Notes under the pieces: model-generated
What the model saw: the letters and a program-made list of their open reading frames with translations, nothing else
What the model was told of the DNA's origin: nothing
Database searches by the model: none
In this document: piece by piece, positions 8,308-18,545 of the stretch
Layout: each line of letters starts with the position of its first letter
How positions within the stretch are numbered: position 1 is the stretch's first letter
Made by a program: the position numbers and the translations under genes
Assembly (NCBI RefSeq): GCF_000284375.1
Contig: NC_017249.1
Span: 2,892,001-2,956,000, forward strand
Source: Bradyrhizobium japonicum USDA 6
GTDB lineage: Bacteria; Pseudomonadota; Alphaproteobacteria; Rhizobiales; Xanthobacteraceae
Direction: 5' to 3'
Length of the DNA: 64,000 nucleotides

Positions 8308-9297
8308 ATGAGTTCGGTTCCGCACATCCCCGTTCTCGGCCGCGAGGCGGTCGATCATCTCGCGCCGCGCGCGGGTGGGATCTATATCGACGCTACCTTC
8401 GGCGCCGGCGGCTACAGCCGCGCCATTCTCGACGTGCCGGGAACCCGCCTAATTGCGATCGATCGCGACCGCACGGCGATCGCCGGCGGGGCCGAGCTCG
8501 TCGAACGCTCCGCGGGCCGGCTGACGCTGGTCGAGGACCGCTTCTCCAATCTCGCCGAGGTCTGTGCGGCGCAAGGCGTCGATGCCGTCGACGGCGTCGT
8601 GATGGATGTCGGGGTCTCCTCGATGCAGCTCGACCAGGCCGGTCGCGGCTTCTCCTTCCGTCTCGATGGTCCGCTCGACATGCGGATGGGGCAGGCGGGG
8701 CCGACGGCGGCCGACATCGTCGCGCGCGCCTCGGAGAGCGATCTCGCCGACATCATCTATCTCTTTGGCGAGGAGCGGCAGTCGCGCCGCATCGCCCGCG
8801 CCATCGTTGCCGACCGGCAGGAGACGCCGTTCACGACAACGCGCGCGCTCGCCGATCTCGTCGGCCGGGTCGTGCGCTCGAAACCCGGCGATATTCATCC
8901 GGCGACGCGAACGTTCCAGGCCCTGCGCATCTTCGTCAATGAAGAGCTCGAGGAGCTCCAGACCGCGCTCGCTGCGGCCGAGCGCGTGCTCAGGCCGGAC
9001 GGCCGCCTCGTGGTGGTCTCGTTCCATTCGCTGGAAGACCGCATCGTCAAGAATTTCCTTAGCCTGCGTTCGAAGACCGGCGGTGGCTCGCGGCATCTGC
9101 CGGAAGTGGCGCAAGTCCCGCCGAGCTTCCAGCTGCTGACGCGCCGGCCGGTGATCGCTGGCGAAGCGGAAGTCGCGCATAACCCGCGCGCGCGTTCCGC
9201 AAAACTGCGTGCCGCCGAGCGCACTTCAGCGCCCGCGCACGACGACGGCGAGACCTCGTCCTGGCCAAAACTCGCCGACGTGATGAGGGGTGGCTAG
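8308..9297 (+). CDS. rsmH: 16S rRNA (cytosine(1402)-N(4))-methyltransferase RsmH
   Basis: 329 residues from the ATG at 8308, giving the usual start (S)[12 protein letters not shown]; an ATG at 8284 and longer in-frame starts are less likely. The SAM-binding motif [14 protein letters not shown] lies near residue 30. The family segments [16 protein letters not shown] and [13 protein letters not shown] are present. The enzyme N4-methylates C1402 in the decoding centre of 16S rRNA. It opens the dcw cluster, with ftsL starting 3 bp after its stop. Confidence 0.93.
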   Translation: MSSVPHIPVLGREAVDHLAPRAGGIYIDATFGAGGYSRAILDVPGTRLIAIDRDRTAIAGGAELVERSAGRLTLVEDRFSNLAEVCAAQGVDAVDGVVMDVGVSSMQLDQAGRGFSFRLDGPLDMRMGQAGPTAADIVARASESDLADIIYLFGEERQSRRIARAIVADRQETPFTTTRALADLVGRVVRSKPGDIHPATRTFQALRIFVNEELEELQTALAAAERVLRPDGRLVVVSFHSLEDRIVKNFLSLRSKTGGGSRHLPEVAQVPPSFQLLTRRPVIAGEAEVAHNPRARSAKLRAAERTSAPAHDDGETSSWPKLADVMRGG

Positions 9298-9300
9298 CGC

Positions 9301-9693
9301 ATGCGCTTCATCCACCTTCTCGTCATCGGCGCGCTGATCTTCGCGGCGGCCTATGTCTACCGGATCAAGATGGACTCCACGGCGCGCACCGAAAAGGTGC
9401 TGCGGCTCCATGCGGAGATCCGCGAGCAGCGCGATGCGATCGCGGCGCTGCGCTCCGAATGGGCCAAGCTCGATGCGCCCTTGCGTCTGCAGGGCCTGTC
9501 CGACCGGCATCTGCCGCTCAAGCCGGTCAATGGCACGCAATATGACTCGCTGAAGAACCTGCCGGAGCGTCCGCCGCGGATGTTCAGGCCGGGCGAGCCG
9601 GATCCGATCGGGGCCATGCTCAACACCATCGAAGCCGCGAGCGATCCGGATACCGTGACGGGCTCCGTGCCTCAGCCCGAGGACAAGCAATGA
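9301..9693 (+). CDS. ftsL: Cell division protein FtsL
   Basis: 130 residues with the expected layout: an N-terminal membrane helix (residues about 3-20), then a coiled-coil stretch (EKVLRLHAEIREQRDAIAALRSEWAKLD), then a proline-rich tail. FtsL forms the FtsQ-FtsB-FtsL complex that activates FtsW/FtsI at the septum. The sequence is poorly conserved, so identification rests on position between rsmH and ftsI and on topology. The stop overlaps the ftsI start by 4 bp (ATGA). Confidence 0.88.
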   Translation: MRFIHLLVIGALIFAAAYVYRIKMDSTARTEKVLRLHAEIREQRDAIAALRSEWAKLDAPLRLQGLSDRHLPLKPVNGTQYDSLKNLPERPPRMFRPGEPDPIGAMLNTIEAASDPDTVTGSVPQPEDKQ

Positions 9694-11444
9694 GCGCTGT
9701 GACCCCGGCCAAGCCAACTCAAAAGCCGACCGAGCCCTGGCGGCAGCGGCTCATCCGCAGCCTGCTCTACGGGCGCAATGTTGACCGCGCCGCGAAGGCG
9801 CGCGCGCGCGTTGGCCTCGCGATGCTCGCCTTTACGTCGGTCTACGTCCTGATCGGCGGCCGGCTCGTGATGTTCGCGATCGGTGCCGACGCCCACAGCG
9901 CCCGCCGTGCTGCCGCGCAAGAGGTGGTCGCGACCGCGCGGCCCGACATCGTCGACCGCAACGGCGCGATCCTCGCGACCGATGTCAAGGCCGCGAGCCT
10001 GTTCGGCGAGCCGCGCCGCATCATCGACAAGGACGAGGCGATCGAGCTTCTCACCGCCACCGTGCCCGACCTCGACGAGGCCGAGGTGCGTGAGCGCCTG
10101 TCGGGGCGAAAAGGTTTCGTCTGGCTCAAGCGCGAGGTCACGGCGAAGCAGCAGCAGGACATCCACAAGCTCGGCATTCCCGGCATCGGCTTCCTTCGTG
10201 AGAACAAGCGCGTCTATCCGACCGGCAACGAGGTCGCCCACCTCATCGGTCTCGTCAACATCGACAACCAGGGCATCGCGGGCATGGAGAAGTGGCTCGA
10301 CAATCAAGGGCTCGCTGATCTCCACCGCGCCGGCTTTGCCACCGACCGGCTGCAGAAGCCGATCGAGCTCTCGATCGATCTGCGCGTCGAGCACGCGCTG
10401 CGCGACGAATTGCTCAAGGCCAAGGAGAAGTTCCACGCCAAGGCGGCGTCCGGCATCGTCTCGAACGTGAAGACCGGCGAGCTCGTGGCGATGGTCTCGC
10501 TTCCGGATTTCGATCCCAACAATCCGAAGGAAGCGCACGATCCCGATCGCATCAATCGCCTGACCACAGGCGTCTACGAGATGGGCTCGACCTTCAAGGC
10601 GTTCACGCTGGCGATGGCGCTCGATTCCGGAAAGATCAATCTGAACACGCCGTGGGATGCACGCGGAAACCTGCACTACGGCAAGTTCACCATCCACGAC
10701 AGTCACCCGCTCGGACGTTTCATCAACACCAAGGAAGTGTTCACCTACTCGTCCAACATCGGCGCTGCGCGGATCGCGCTCGGCCAGGGCGTGGAGGCGC
10801 ACAAGGCGTTCCTCGCCAAGATGGGCCAGCTTACGCGGCTGCGCACCGAGCTGCCGGAGAGCGCGGCTCCGCTGGTGCCGCGCCGCTGGGGCGAGCTGAA
10901 CACGGTCACCATCGCGTTCGGCCAGGGCATGTCGGTGGCGCCGCTGCAGGCGGTGATGGGCATCAACGCGCTGGTGAACGGCGGCTATTTGATTCCGCCG
11001 ACCTTCATGAAGCGCAGCGAGTCCGAAGCGGCGGCGCTGGCCAAGCGCGTCATCAAGACGGAGACCAGCGACAAGATGCGGTTCCTGATGCGGCTCAATG
11101 CCGAAATCGGAACCGCCAAGACCGCCGACGTCAAGGGCTACTATGTCGGCGGCAAGACCGGCACGTCCGAGAAGGTCATCAACGGCCGCTATGCCAAGAA
11201 GCGCGTGCTCAACTCGTTCACCGCGATCATGCCCTGCGACGACCCGAAGTATCAGATCCTGATCATGCTGGACGAGCCGCAGGCGATTCCCGAAACGAAG
11301 GGTTTCATCACCTCGGGCTGGAACGCGGTACCGACCGGCGGCAAGGTGATCGAGCGGATCGCGCCGCTTCTGGGCGTCGAGCCACGGTTTGACCTGCCGC
11401 CGTCCGACCGCCTTATTCTTGCAGCATCCAGGACAACCCAGTAA
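9690..11444 (+). CDS. ftsI: Peptidoglycan D,D-transpeptidase FtsI (PBP3)
   Basis: 584 residues. There is one membrane anchor (about 41-62), a pedestal domain beginning with RPDIVDRNG, and a class-B transpeptidase domain. The catalytic motifs are S300-T-F-K303, S354-S355-N356 and K489-T-G. It crosslinks septal peptidoglycan together with FtsW, which is encoded downstream in the same cluster. The start overlaps the ftsL stop. Confidence 0.96.
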   Translation: MSAVTPAKPTQKPTEPWRQRLIRSLLYGRNVDRAAKARARVGLAMLAFTSVYVLIGGRLVMFAIGADAHSARRAAAQEVVATARPDIVDRNGAILATDVKAASLFGEPRRIIDKDEAIELLTATVPDLDEAEVRERLSGRKGFVWLKREVTAKQQQDIHKLGIPGIGFLRENKRVYPTGNEVAHLIGLVNIDNQGIAGMEKWLDNQGLADLHRAGFATDRLQKPIELSIDLRVEHALRDELLKAKEKFHAKAASGIVSNVKTGELVAMVSLPDFDPNNPKEAHDPDRINRLTTGVYEMGSTFKAFTLAMALDSGKINLNTPWDARGNLHYGKFTIHDSHPLGRFINTKEVFTYSSNIGAARIALGQGVEAHKAFLAKMGQLTRLRTELPESAAPLVPRRWGELNTVTIAFGQGMSVAPLQAVMGINALVNGGYLIPPTFMKRSESEAAALAKRVIKTETSDKMRFLMRLNAEIGTAKTADVKGYYVGGKTGTSEKVINGRYAKKRVLNSFTAIMPCDDPKYQILIMLDEPQAIPETKGFITSGWNAVPTGGKVIERIAPLLGVEPRFDLPPSDRLILAASRTTQ

Positions 11445-11528
11445 TCAACGGGGGAGGCCGTCGCCGCTGCTGAGTCGGGGCTTTTCCGAAGATTCGGCTT
11501 TCCGGCACGGCATGTCGACTGGAAGACC

Positions 11529-13001
11529 ATGAAGCTGCGCGACCTCCTAGGTCAGGACGTTCCAGGCAATGATGCCGCAATCGAGCCCGCTGTCGCAGCG
11601 CTCGATGTGACCGGCGTTGCGCTCGACAGCCGTGTGGTCAAGTCAGGCGACCTCTTCTTCGCGCTCGCGGGCAGCAAGACCGACGGCGCGCGCTTCATCG
11701 ATGCCGCGATTGCAGCCGGCGCGGTGGCGATCGTCGGCGACCATGCGCCTGATGGCAGCAAGGTGCCGTTCGTTACCGTGGCCAATCCGCGCCGCGCGCT
11801 GGCGCTGGCCGCGGCCAAATTCTTCCCCGCACAGCCCGCGACCATCGCGGCGGTGACCGGCACCAGCGGCAAAACCTCGGTCGCCGCGTTCACGCGCCAG
11901 ATCTGGGAGCGGCTGGGCCATGCCTCCGCCAGCATCGGCACCATCGGTCTCGTCTCGCCCAAGCGCACCGTCTACGGTTCGCTGACGACGCCGGATCCGA
12001 TCGCGCTGCACCGGCAGCTCGATGAGATCGCGCGCGAAGGCGTGACGCATCTCGCCTTCGAGGCGTCCTCGCATGGGCTCGACCAGTACCGCCTCGACGG
12101 CGTCCGTGTCTCCGCCGGCGGCTTCACCAATCTCTCGCGCGACCACATGGATTACCATCCCACCGTCGCGCATTATCTCGCGGCAAAACTCCGCCTGTTC
12201 CGCGAGCTGGTCCCGGCGGATGGCGCGGCGGTGATCTCCGCCGATCATGATTGCTCGGCGGAGGCAATCGATGCTGCCAGGTCGCACGGCCTGCGCGCGA
12301 TGGCGGTTGGCCGCAACGGCGACGGGGCAGGCGAGGGCATTCGTCTTGCTGCGGCCGAGGTCGAAGGTTTTTCGCAAGTGCTTGCCGTCGAGCATCGCGG
12401 CAAGCGCCATGCGATCCGGTTGCCGCTGGTCGGCGAATTCCAGATCGAGAACGCGCTGGTGTCGGCCGGACTTGCCATCGGCACCGGCAGCGATGCGGCC
12501 AATGTGTTCGCGAGCCTCGAGCATCTCGAAGGTGCCAAGGGACGTCTCGAACGTGTCGGCGAGCGCAATGGCGCGCCGATCTTCGTGGACTATGCGCACA
12601 AGCCCGATGCGCTGGCGAAGGCATTGCAGGCGCTGCGTCCCTACGCGAAGCGAAGGCTGGTCGTCGTGTTCGGCGCCGGCGGCGATCGCGATGCCGGCAA
12701 GCGCCCGATCATGGGTGAGATCGCGGCCGAGAACGCCGACCGTGTCATCATCACCGACGACAATCCGCGCAGCGAGAGGCCGGAAGCCATTCGCGCCGAA
12801 ATCCTCGCGACTGCAAAAGGTGCCCGCGAAATCGGCGACCGCGCCGCGGCGATCCGCACCGCGATCGAGGAGTTGGAAGACGGCGATGCGCTGCTCGTTG
12901 CCGGCAAGGGCCACGAGACCGGGCAGATCGTCGGCAGCGAGGTGCTGCCCTTCAGTGATCACGAGGCGGTCGCCGCCGCATTAGCGTCGAGGGATGCATG
13001 A
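11529..13001 (+). CDS. murE: UDP-N-acetylmuramoyl-L-alanyl-D-glutamate--2,6-diaminopimelate ligase MurE
   Basis: 490 residues in three Mur-ligase domains. The ATP-binding loop TGTSGKT is at residues 110-116. The DDNPR motif, which reads the diaminopimelate side chain, is present, so meso-DAP rather than lysine is the expected substrate. The C-terminal half holds FVDYAHKPDAL and GKGHETGQ. It adds the third residue of the stem peptide in the cytoplasm. There is an 84-bp gap after ftsI and a 4-bp overlap with murF. Confidence 0.96.
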   Translation: MKLRDLLGQDVPGNDAAIEPAVAALDVTGVALDSRVVKSGDLFFALAGSKTDGARFIDAAIAAGAVAIVGDHAPDGSKVPFVTVANPRRALALAAAKFFPAQPATIAAVTGTSGKTSVAAFTRQIWERLGHASASIGTIGLVSPKRTVYGSLTTPDPIALHRQLDEIAREGVTHLAFEASSHGLDQYRLDGVRVSAGGFTNLSRDHMDYHPTVAHYLAAKLRLFRELVPADGAAVISADHDCSAEAIDAARSHGLRAMAVGRNGDGAGEGIRLAAAEVEGFSQVLAVEHRGKRHAIRLPLVGEFQIENALVSAGLAIGTGSDAANVFASLEHLEGAKGRLERVGERNGAPIFVDYAHKPDALAKALQALRPYAKRRLVVVFGAGGDRDAGKRPIMGEIAAENADRVIITDDNPRSERPEAIRAEILATAKGAREIGDRAAAIRTAIEELEDGDALLVAGKGHETGQIVGSEVLPFSDHEAVAAALASRDA

Positions 13002-14377
13002 GCGCGCCAATATGGACGGTTGCCGACGTGGCGCGTGCGCTGGGCGCTGCGGGATCATTTCCGGACACGCCGATCGACTTCGTCACCCAGGACAGCCGCC
13101 TGGTGAAGCCGGGCAGCCTGTTCGTCGCGCTCAGCGGCACGCCGAGCGGCGGCTTCATCTCGGCCTTCGCCAGCGCGCGTGACGGCTGGGAGTTCGCCGA
13201 CAAGGCGGAAGCATCGGGCGCGGTCGCGATGATCGTGCCGCACGAGATCGCCGGCATCCGCATTCCCCAGATCGTCGTCAAGGACACGCTGATCGACGGT
13301 CTCTGGGGCCTCGCACGCGCCGCACGCGCCCGTTTCAACGGACCGGTGATCGGGCTCACCGGCAGCGCCGGCAAGACCAGCACCAAGGAATTCCTCGCGG
13401 CCTACCCCGGCGCCTATGCCAGCCCGTCGAGCTTCAATAATTTCTGGGGCGTGCCGCTGACGCTGTGCAACGCGAGGCCCGACGCCAGCCTCTGGGTCGT
13501 CGAGATGGGCATGAACCAGCGAGGTGAGATCGCGCGGCTCAGCGAGCTCACGCGGCCGACCGTTGCGCTCGTCGTCAACGTTCAGCCGGTGCATCTGGAA
13601 AAGCTCGGCTCGCTCGAAGCCATCAGGCGCGAGAAGGTGTCGATCGCGCTCGGCCTGCCCGAGGATGGCGTGCTGGTGCTGCCTGCCGGGATCAAGGCGC
13701 CGGACTGGAAGGGCAAGGTGGTACGGTTCGGCGAGAAAGCCGAGGTGCACGAGGTCGCGCACGCGCCGCATGGCGAGAGCTGGCAGGTCGTGGCCACGCT
13801 CGGCAAGAAGGAGATCGCCTTCAGCCTGACGCCGGGCGCACCGCACCGCGTGCAGAATGCGCTTGCGGCGCTCGCTTCGGTCCGCGCCGCGAACCTCGAT
13901 GCGGCGACGCTCGCGATCAAGCTCGACCGGGTCGGCATCATGACCGGCCGCGGCGTCGAGCAGGCGATCAGCGGCGTCACCGTGATCGACGACAGTTTCA
14001 ACGGCAATCCGGCCAGCGTGGCTGCCGCACTGCAAAGCCTCCAGGCGCGCAACGTGACCGGCGGCCGTCGCATTGCGGTGCTCGGAGACATGCTGGAACT
14101 GGGCGATGACGCACCAAGCTACCACACGGCCCTCGCCAAGCATCTCGACGGCATCGACGGCGTCTACTGCGTCGGCCCCTTGATGCGCCATCTCTACGAC
14201 GTGTTGCCTGCGGGCAAGGGCCTGGGCTGGCACGACGACCCCGCCACGCTGAAGCCGGGCGAGGTCGCAAATCTGCTGAGGGCAGGCGATGTCGTGGTTG
14301 TCAAGGGCAGCAAGAAGATGTTCTGGGTCAACAAGTTTGTGCCGGGCCTAGTGGCCGCCTTGCAGGCAAAGGCGTAA
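12998..14377 (+). CDS. murF: UDP-N-acetylmuramoyl-tripeptide--D-alanyl-D-alanine ligase MurF
   Basis: 459 residues. The ATP loop TGSAGKT is at residues 121-127. The family segments SSFNNFWGVPLTL, DDSFNGNPASV and LGDMLELG are present. It adds D-Ala-D-Ala (the product of Ddl, encoded further down the cluster) to the UDP-MurNAc-tripeptide. Its start overlaps the murE stop, indicating translational coupling. A 158-bp gap without recognisable features separates it from mraY. Confidence 0.96.
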   Translation: MSAPIWTVADVARALGAAGSFPDTPIDFVTQDSRLVKPGSLFVALSGTPSGGFISAFASARDGWEFADKAEASGAVAMIVPHEIAGIRIPQIVVKDTLIDGLWGLARAARARFNGPVIGLTGSAGKTSTKEFLAAYPGAYASPSSFNNFWGVPLTLCNARPDASLWVVEMGMNQRGEIARLSELTRPTVALVVNVQPVHLEKLGSLEAIRREKVSIALGLPEDGVLVLPAGIKAPDWKGKVVRFGEKAEVHEVAHAPHGESWQVVATLGKKEIAFSLTPGAPHRVQNALAALASVRAANLDAATLAIKLDRVGIMTGRGVEQAISGVTVIDDSFNGNPASVAAALQSLQARNVTGGRRIAVLGDMLELGDDAPSYHTALAKHLDGIDGVYCVGPLMRHLYDVLPAGKGLGWHDDPATLKPGEVANLLRAGDVVVVKGSKKMFWVNKFVPGLVAALQAKA

Positions 14378-14535
14378 ACTGCTTGGAAGGCGCAGTTCCC
14401 GAATCCCACCCTTTGCGGCGCGAAGCCGTCCGTTTTCCCAGGTCGCCCGACCCATGAAGAAGACCCGCGAATGCGCGTGAGGCAAATCAAGGCCAACACC
14501 AGGGCCGCGTGCAAAGGCGCCATAGGACCGTCTGA

Positions 14536-15639
14536 ATGTTTTACTGGCTGATCGAGCTCTCCAACACATTTCCCGGCTTCGGTGCCGTTCGCACCTTCCT
14601 GAACGTCTTCCGCTACATCACCTTCCGCACCGGCGGCGCCGTCGTCACCGGCGCGCTGTTCGTGTTCCTGTTCGGGCCCTGGATCATCGACCATCTGCGC
14701 ATCCGTCAGGGCAAGGGCCAGCCGATCCGGACCGACGGCCCGCAATCGCATCTCGCCAAGAAAGGCACGCCCACCATGGGCGGGCTGATGATCCTGTCCG
14801 GCCTCACGGTCGGCACCGTGTTGTGGGCCAATCCGCTCAATCCCTATGTCTGGATCGTGCTGGCGGTGACGCTCGGCTTCGGCTTCGTCGGCTTCTATGA
14901 CGATTACCTCAAGGTGACCAAGCAGACCACGACGGGCTTCGGCAGCAAGCTGCGCCTGCTGATCGAGGCCGCCATCGCGCTGGTCGCCTGCTATGCGCTG
15001 GTGCGGTTGAACCGCGATCCGGCGTCGACCGCGCTGACGATTCCCTTCCTCAAGGACACCGTGCTGCATTTCGGCTGGTTCTTCGTCGTGTTCGGCGCCT
15101 TTGTCATCGTCGGTGCCGGTAATGCGGTGAACCTCACCGACGGTCTCGACGGTCTTGCCATCGTTCCCGTGATGATCGCGACCGCGAGCTTTGCGATGAT
15201 CGCCTATCTCGCCGGCAACGCGGTGTTCGCCGACTATCTCCAGATCAAATATGTCGCCGGCACCGGCGAGCTCGCGGTGCTCTGCGGCGCGCTGCTGGGC
15301 GCCGGTCTCGGGTTCCTCTGGTTCAACGCGCCGCCGGCCTCGATCTTCATGGGCGACACCGGCTCGCTCGCGCTCGGCGGCATGCTCGGCGCAATCGCGG
15401 TCGCGGTGAAGCACGAGATCGTGCTCGCGGTGATCGGCGGCCTGTTCGTGCTGGAGGCGGTCTCGGTCATCGTGCAGGTGGTGTCCTTCAAGCTCACGGG
15501 AAAACGCATCTTCCGGATGGCGCCGATCCATCACCATTTCGAGCAGCTCGGCTGGACCGAGCCGCAGATCGTGATCCGCTTCTGGATCATCTCGGTGATG
15601 CTGGCACTTGCCGGCCTGTCGACGCTGAAGCTGCGGTGA
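14536..15639 (+). CDS. mraY: Phospho-N-acetylmuramoyl-pentapeptide-transferase MraY
   Basis: 367 residues with about ten membrane helices. Conserved cytoplasmic segments are [18 protein letters not shown] (the aspartate pair used in catalysis), [14 protein letters not shown] and [12 protein letters not shown], and the HHHFE motif ([13 protein letters not shown]). It transfers phospho-MurNAc-pentapeptide to undecaprenyl phosphate, forming lipid I. murD begins 7 bp after its stop. Confidence 0.97.
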   Translation: MFYWLIELSNTFPGFGAVRTFLNVFRYITFRTGGAVVTGALFVFLFGPWIIDHLRIRQGKGQPIRTDGPQSHLAKKGTPTMGGLMILSGLTVGTVLWANPLNPYVWIVLAVTLGFGFVGFYDDYLKVTKQTTTGFGSKLRLLIEAAIALVACYALVRLNRDPASTALTIPFLKDTVLHFGWFFVVFGAFVIVGAGNAVNLTDGLDGLAIVPVMIATASFAMIAYLAGNAVFADYLQIKYVAGTGELAVLCGALLGAGLGFLWFNAPPASIFMGDTGSLALGGMLGAIAVAVKHEIVLAVIGGLFVLEAVSVIVQVVSFKLTGKRIFRMAPIHHHFEQLGWTEPQIVIRFWIISVMLALAGLSTLKLR

Positions 15640-15646
15640 TCGATCG

Positions 15647-17047
15647 ATGATCCCGGTCACATCCTTCGCCGGCAAGACCGTCGCGGTGTTCGGCCTCGGC
15701 GGCTCGGGGCTTGCGTCCTGTCACGCGTTGAAAGCGGGCGGCGCCGAGGTGATCGCCGCCGACGACAATGTCGAGAACGTCGCCAAGGCGGCACAGGCCG
15801 GTTTCATCACAGCCGATTTGCGCAATGTCTCCTGGGCGAATTTCGCGGCGCTGGTGCTCGCGCCGGGCGTGCCGCTCACCCATCCCGTGCCGCACTGGAG
15901 CGTGCTGAAGGCGCGCGAGGCCGGCTGCGAGGTGATCGGCGATATCGAGCTGTTCTGCCGCGAGCGGCGGCGGCACGCGCCCAACGCGCCGTTCGTCGCG
16001 ATCACCGGCACCAACGGCAAGTCGACCACGACGGCGCTGATCGCGCATCTCACAAAGGTCGCCGGCTACGACACCCAGATGGGCGGCAATATCGGTACGG
16101 CGATCCTGTCGCTGGAGCCGCCGCGCACGGGCCGCGTCCACGTCATCGAGATGTCGTCCTACCAGATCGACCTCACGCCCTCGCTAGATCCCTCCGTCGG
16201 CATCCTGCTCAATGTCAGTGAGGACCACATCGACCGTCACGGCACCCTCGCGCATTACGCTGCGGTGAAGGAGCGTCTCGTCGCCAGCGTGCAGGCGGGC
16301 GGCACCTCGATCGTCGGCGTCGACGATGGCTTCTGCCGCGACATCGCCGACCGGCTCGACCGCGCCGGCAAGAACGTGGTGCGGATCTCCGTCAAGAACC
16401 CGCTGGCCTCCGGCATCCATGTCGAGCACGGCACGATTGTGCGCACCGCGGGCGGCGCGAGGAGCGAGATCGCAAAGCTCGGCGGCATCGGCTCGCTCCG
16501 CGGCCAGCACAACGCGCAGAACGCGGCCTGCGCCGCCGCCGCCGCGCTCGCGATGGGCATCAGCCTCGATGTGCTGCAGAACGGCCTGCGCAGCTTTCCG
16601 GGCCTCGCGCATCGCATGGAGCAGGTCGGCCGCCGCGGCAACGTGCTGTTCGTCAACGACTCCAAGGGCACCAACGCCGATGCCACCGCGCATGCGCTGT
16701 CGTCCTTTTCGGAAATCTTCTGGATCGCCGGCGGCAAGCCCAAGGCGGGCGGCATCACTGGCCTCACCGGCTACTTCCCGCGCATCCGCAAGGCCTATCT
16801 GATCGGCGAGGCCGCGCAGGAGTTTTCGGGAACGCTGGGCACGCAGGTCGCGCACGAGATCAGCCAGACGCTGGACGTCGCCGTCGAGCACGCCGCGCGC
16901 GATGCCGAGGCATCCGGTCTCACGGATGCGGTGGTGCTGCTGTCACCCGCCTGTGCGTCCTTCGACCAGTACCGCAACTTCGAGATCCGCGGCACCAAGT
17001 TCCGCGAACTGGTGCAGGCACTGCCGGGTGTGAAACCGGTGGTGTGA
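15647..17047 (+). CDS. murD: UDP-N-acetylmuramoylalanine--D-glutamate ligase MurD
   Basis: 466 residues. An N-terminal Rossmann-like domain ([11 protein letters not shown]) is followed by the ATP loop ITGTNGKST (residues 119-127), [20 protein letters not shown] and [11 protein letters not shown]. It adds D-glutamate to UDP-MurNAc-L-Ala. It follows mraY by 7 bp. A 232-bp gap with a family-C palindromic repeat precedes ftsW. Confidence 0.96.
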   Translation: MIPVTSFAGKTVAVFGLGGSGLASCHALKAGGAEVIAADDNVENVAKAAQAGFITADLRNVSWANFAALVLAPGVPLTHPVPHWSVLKAREAGCEVIGDIELFCRERRRHAPNAPFVAITGTNGKSTTTALIAHLTKVAGYDTQMGGNIGTAILSLEPPRTGRVHVIEMSSYQIDLTPSLDPSVGILLNVSEDHIDRHGTLAHYAAVKERLVASVQAGGTSIVGVDDGFCRDIADRLDRAGKNVVRISVKNPLASGIHVEHGTIVRTAGGARSEIAKLGGIGSLRGQHNAQNAACAAAAALAMGISLDVLQNGLRSFPGLAHRMEQVGRRGNVLFVNDSKGTNADATAHALSSFSEIFWIAGGKPKAGGITGLTGYFPRIRKAYLIGEAAQEFSGTLGTQVAHEISQTLDVAVEHAARDAEASGLTDAVVLLSPACASFDQYRNFEIRGTKFRELVQALPGVKPVV

Positions 17048-17070
17048 GGGGCGCTGCTTCTCCAATCTCC

Positions 17071-17173
17071 GCTGTCGTCGTCCGGCTTGACCGGGCGACC
17101 CAGTATCCAGAGGCGGTGCTGAGATACGGAGACGCTGCGGCGTACTGGATGCCCCGGTCAAGCCGGGGCATGA
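17071..17173. repeat. Palindromic repeat, family C, between murD and ftsW
   Basis: The arms GTCCGGCTTGACCGGG and CCCCGGTCAAGCCGGGGCAT pair. The inner part contains CCAGTATCCAGAG and GCGGCGTACTGGATGCC. It resembles the copies at 34751 and 36391, which share the CAGTATTCCAGAG / TACTGGAT core. It lies within the transcribed dcw cluster. Confidence 0.7.
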
Positions 17174-17279
17174 ATTTGTGGTTGCGTTGTGCGCTCTCTC
17201 CAAAGTTATCGATCTCCTTAACCCCCGGTAACCAACCTCGGCGACCAATGGACCGACCTCTGTCCGAAAGCGGCCGCCC

Positions 17280-18431
17280 ATGCTCTCCCGTGAAGAACGC
17301 ACCCCCTTTTCCGAGTGGTGGTGGACCGTCGACAAGCCGCTGATGGGCGCCATCCTGGCGCTGATGCTCACCGGCGTGATCCTGTCGCTGGCGGCGAGCC
17401 CGCCGGTTGCGACCCGCATCGGGCTCGATCCGTTCCACTTCTTCAGCCGCCACGTGATGTTCCTGGCGCCGTCCTGCCTGGTGCTGCTCGGGGTGTCTTT
17501 CCTGTCGCCGCGCGCGATCCGCCGCTCGGCCCTGATCATCTTCGCGGCCAGCATCATCCTGATCGTGCTGACGCTCGCGATCGGCCCCGAGGTGAAGGGC
17601 TCGCGGCGCTGGATCACGCTGCTCGGCGTCAACATCCAGGCCTCCGAAATCGCAAAGCCGTCGTTCGTCGTCATCGCCGCCTGGCTGTTCGCGGAATCGA
17701 CCAGGCGGCCTGAAATGCCGGCGACCTCGATGGCGCTGGTGCTGCTCTTGATGCTGGTCTCGCTGCTGGTGATGGAGCCCGATTTCGGTCAGACCATGTT
17801 GATCCTGATGGTGTGGGGCTCGCTGTTCTTCATCGCGGGCATGCGCATGATCTGGGTGTTCGGCCTGGCGGGCGCCGCCGCGGCCGGTCTGTTCAGCGCT
17901 TATCTGTTCGTTCCGCACGTCGCCGGCCGTATCAAGCGCTTCATGAATCCGGCTTCCGGCGACACCTTCCAGGTCGATACCGCCATGGAAGCCTTCTACA
18001 ACGGCGGCTGGTTCGGGCTCGGGCCCGGCGAGGGCATCGCCAAGCGCAGCCTGCCGGACAGTCACACCGACTTCGTGTTCGCGGTTGCCGCCGAGGAGTT
18101 CGGCATCATCCTGTGCCTTGCGATGCTGGCGCTGTTCGCTTTCGTCGTGATTCGCACGCTGTCGCGCGCCTACGCCAATGAGGACATGTTCTCGCGCTTT
18201 GCGGCGTCCGGCCTTGCGATCCTGTTCGGCGTGCAGGCCGCGATCAACATGTCGGTCAACCTCCAGCTCATCCCCGCCAAGGGCATGACGCTGCCGTTCA
18301 TCTCCTATGGTGGCTCCTCGATCGTGTCGCTGGCCTATGGTGTCGGCATGATGCTGGCGCTGACGCGGCTGCGCCCGCGCACCGAAGTCGAGGCGAGCGG
18401 CCACGCCGAGGCGATGCGCAGTTACGCCTAA
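17280..18431 (+). CDS. ftsW: Septal peptidoglycan glycosyltransferase FtsW
   Basis: 383 residues with about ten membrane helices of the SEDS family. Conserved segments are GSRRWI near residue 100, the large extracytoplasmic loop with GGWFGLGPGEGIAKRSLPDSHTDF split by the catalytic-aspartate region, and the C-terminal PFISYGGSS. It polymerises lipid II at the septum together with FtsI. The start was chosen as the ATG giving MLSREERTPFSEWWWTVDK, the usual N-terminus. A family-B repeat separates it from murG. Confidence 0.96.
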   Translation: MLSREERTPFSEWWWTVDKPLMGAILALMLTGVILSLAASPPVATRIGLDPFHFFSRHVMFLAPSCLVLLGVSFLSPRAIRRSALIIFAASIILIVLTLAIGPEVKGSRRWITLLGVNIQASEIAKPSFVVIAAWLFAESTRRPEMPATSMALVLLLMLVSLLVMEPDFGQTMLILMVWGSLFFIAGMRMIWVFGLAGAAAAGLFSAYLFVPHVAGRIKRFMNPASGDTFQVDTAMEAFYNGGWFGLGPGEGIAKRSLPDSHTDFVFAVAAEEFGIILCLAMLALFAFVVIRTLSRAYANEDMFSRFAASGLAILFGVQAAINMSVNLQLIPAKGMTLPFISYGGSSIVSLAYGVGMMLALTRLRPRTEVEASGHAEAMRSYA

Positions 18432-18432
18432 G

Positions 18433-18519
18433 CGTCATTGCGAGGCGCGAAGCGACGAAGCAATCCAGAGTGTCTCCGCGGTCACAGTCTGGATTGCTTC
18501 GCTTCGCTCGCAATGACGG
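18433..18519. repeat. Palindromic repeat, family B, between ftsW and murG
   Basis: Second copy of the 88-bp palindrome at 6910. It reads CGTCATTGCGAGG...CTCGCAATGACGG with the inner CGACGAAGCAATCCAGA arm. It begins just after the ftsW stop and ends 26 bp before the murG start, so it is transcribed within the cluster. Confidence 0.85.
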
Positions 18520-18545
18520 GAGATAGCCTGTAAAACTCCCTCACC

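Noticed and set aside
11643..15675. Long minus-strand frames opposite murE, murF and mraY
   Set aside because: They are antisense shadows of strongly conserved genes and are rich in His, Arg and Asp with no recognisable domain.
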